Part shown: piece by piece, positions 63,992 to 64,000 of the stretch
Numbering within the stretch: position 1 is the first letter of the stretch
Layout: each line of letters opens with the position of its first letter
DNA from: Deltaproteobacteria bacterium IMCC39524
Lineage (GTDB): Bacteria; Desulfobacterota; Desulfuromonadia; Desulfuromonadales; BM103
DNA: 64,000 nucleotides
Assembly: GCA_029667085.1 (NCBI GenBank)
Contig: JARUHJ010000001.1
Coordinates: 434,001-498,000 of the forward strand
Direction: 5' to 3'
Position numbers and translations under genes: made by a program
The notes under the pieces: generated by a model
What the model saw: only the letters and a program-made list of their open reading frames with translations
Told to the model about the DNA's origin: nothing
The model's database searches: none

Positions 63992-64000
63992 ACTCCCAGT

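Larger units (their letters stand above)
63345..64000. other. Non-coding window end
   Basis: About 650 bp without a credible gene. It contains a terminator-like A-run/GCCCCGCTC/GGGGGG hairpin with a 12-G run at 63726-63737 and the inverted repeat at 63875-63991. A 21-codon ORF starting at 63510 was not accepted. Confidence 0.5.

Noticed and set aside
1-64000. CRISPR arrays, IS elements, prophage
   Set aside because: No regularly spaced repeats, transposase, integrase or phage structural gene was found.

Overview
The window reads as chromosomal DNA of a Gram-negative, anaerobic or facultative deltaproteobacterium, most likely of the Desulfuromonas/Geobacter group (Desulfuromonadia). This is inferred from a nine-heme HAO-like cytochrome c, an EtfBA operon linked to a membrane Fe-S EtfAB:quinone oxidoreductase, PAS-rich sensor kinases, IHF, RpoS and a surE-pcm-nlpD-rpoS order. 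No phage, IS element, plasmid gene or CRISPR array was seen.

Region 1 (1-6.4 kb): tRNA-Leu(CAG), an exported DsrE-like protein, then a probable reactive-nitrogen cluster: a Crp/Fnr regulator of HcpR type, a lipoprotein with propeller-like repeats, the HAO-like cytochrome, a YgbA-type (NO-induced family) protein and a two-[4Fe-4S] ferredoxin-like protein. The ferredoxin gene carries an in-frame amber codon. Two almost identical 14-bp FNR-family palindromes lie upstream of the lipoprotein-cytochrome operon and of the ferredoxin, which suggests one regulon. HD-domain and thioesterase genes follow.

Region 2 (6.4-19.2 kb): housekeeping block. Two tRNA-Val genes with clear promoters, thrS-infC-rpmI-rplT-pheS-pheT-ihfA-merR, then surE-pcm-yqaA-nlpD-rpoS-apt and tRNA-Arg(CCT). 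infC appears to start at the rare codon ATA.

Region 3 (19.2-34.9 kb): signalling and energy metabolism. A hybrid kinase is divergent from an exported protein made of two fused ABC_sub_bind-type halves. Then come a CDP-alcohol phosphatidyltransferase, a LarA-like protein, a lone receiver, a PAS kinase with a Cys-containing receiver, etfB-etfA-EMO and a nitronate monooxygenase/FabK-like flavoprotein.

Region 4 (35-56 kb): envelope and protein-quality-control island. AsmA-like protein, Bax-like glucosaminidase, HtpG, a Lon protease, PAS kinase, UspA, three consecutive Hsp20 genes, CbpA-like DnaJ with CbpM, patatin, an Ala-rich lipoprotein, a 49-residue membrane peptide, an L,D-transpeptidase, a DegP/Q protease and HtpX. 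The content recalls known heat/stress-tolerance loci, but no mobility gene is visible.

Region 5 (56-64 kb): a giant CheB-CheR-PAS-kinase-receiver protein, an APH/P-loop ATPase fusion, a single-receiver regulator with an unrecognised 173-residue protein, and about 650 bp of non-coding DNA ending in a long inverted repeat.
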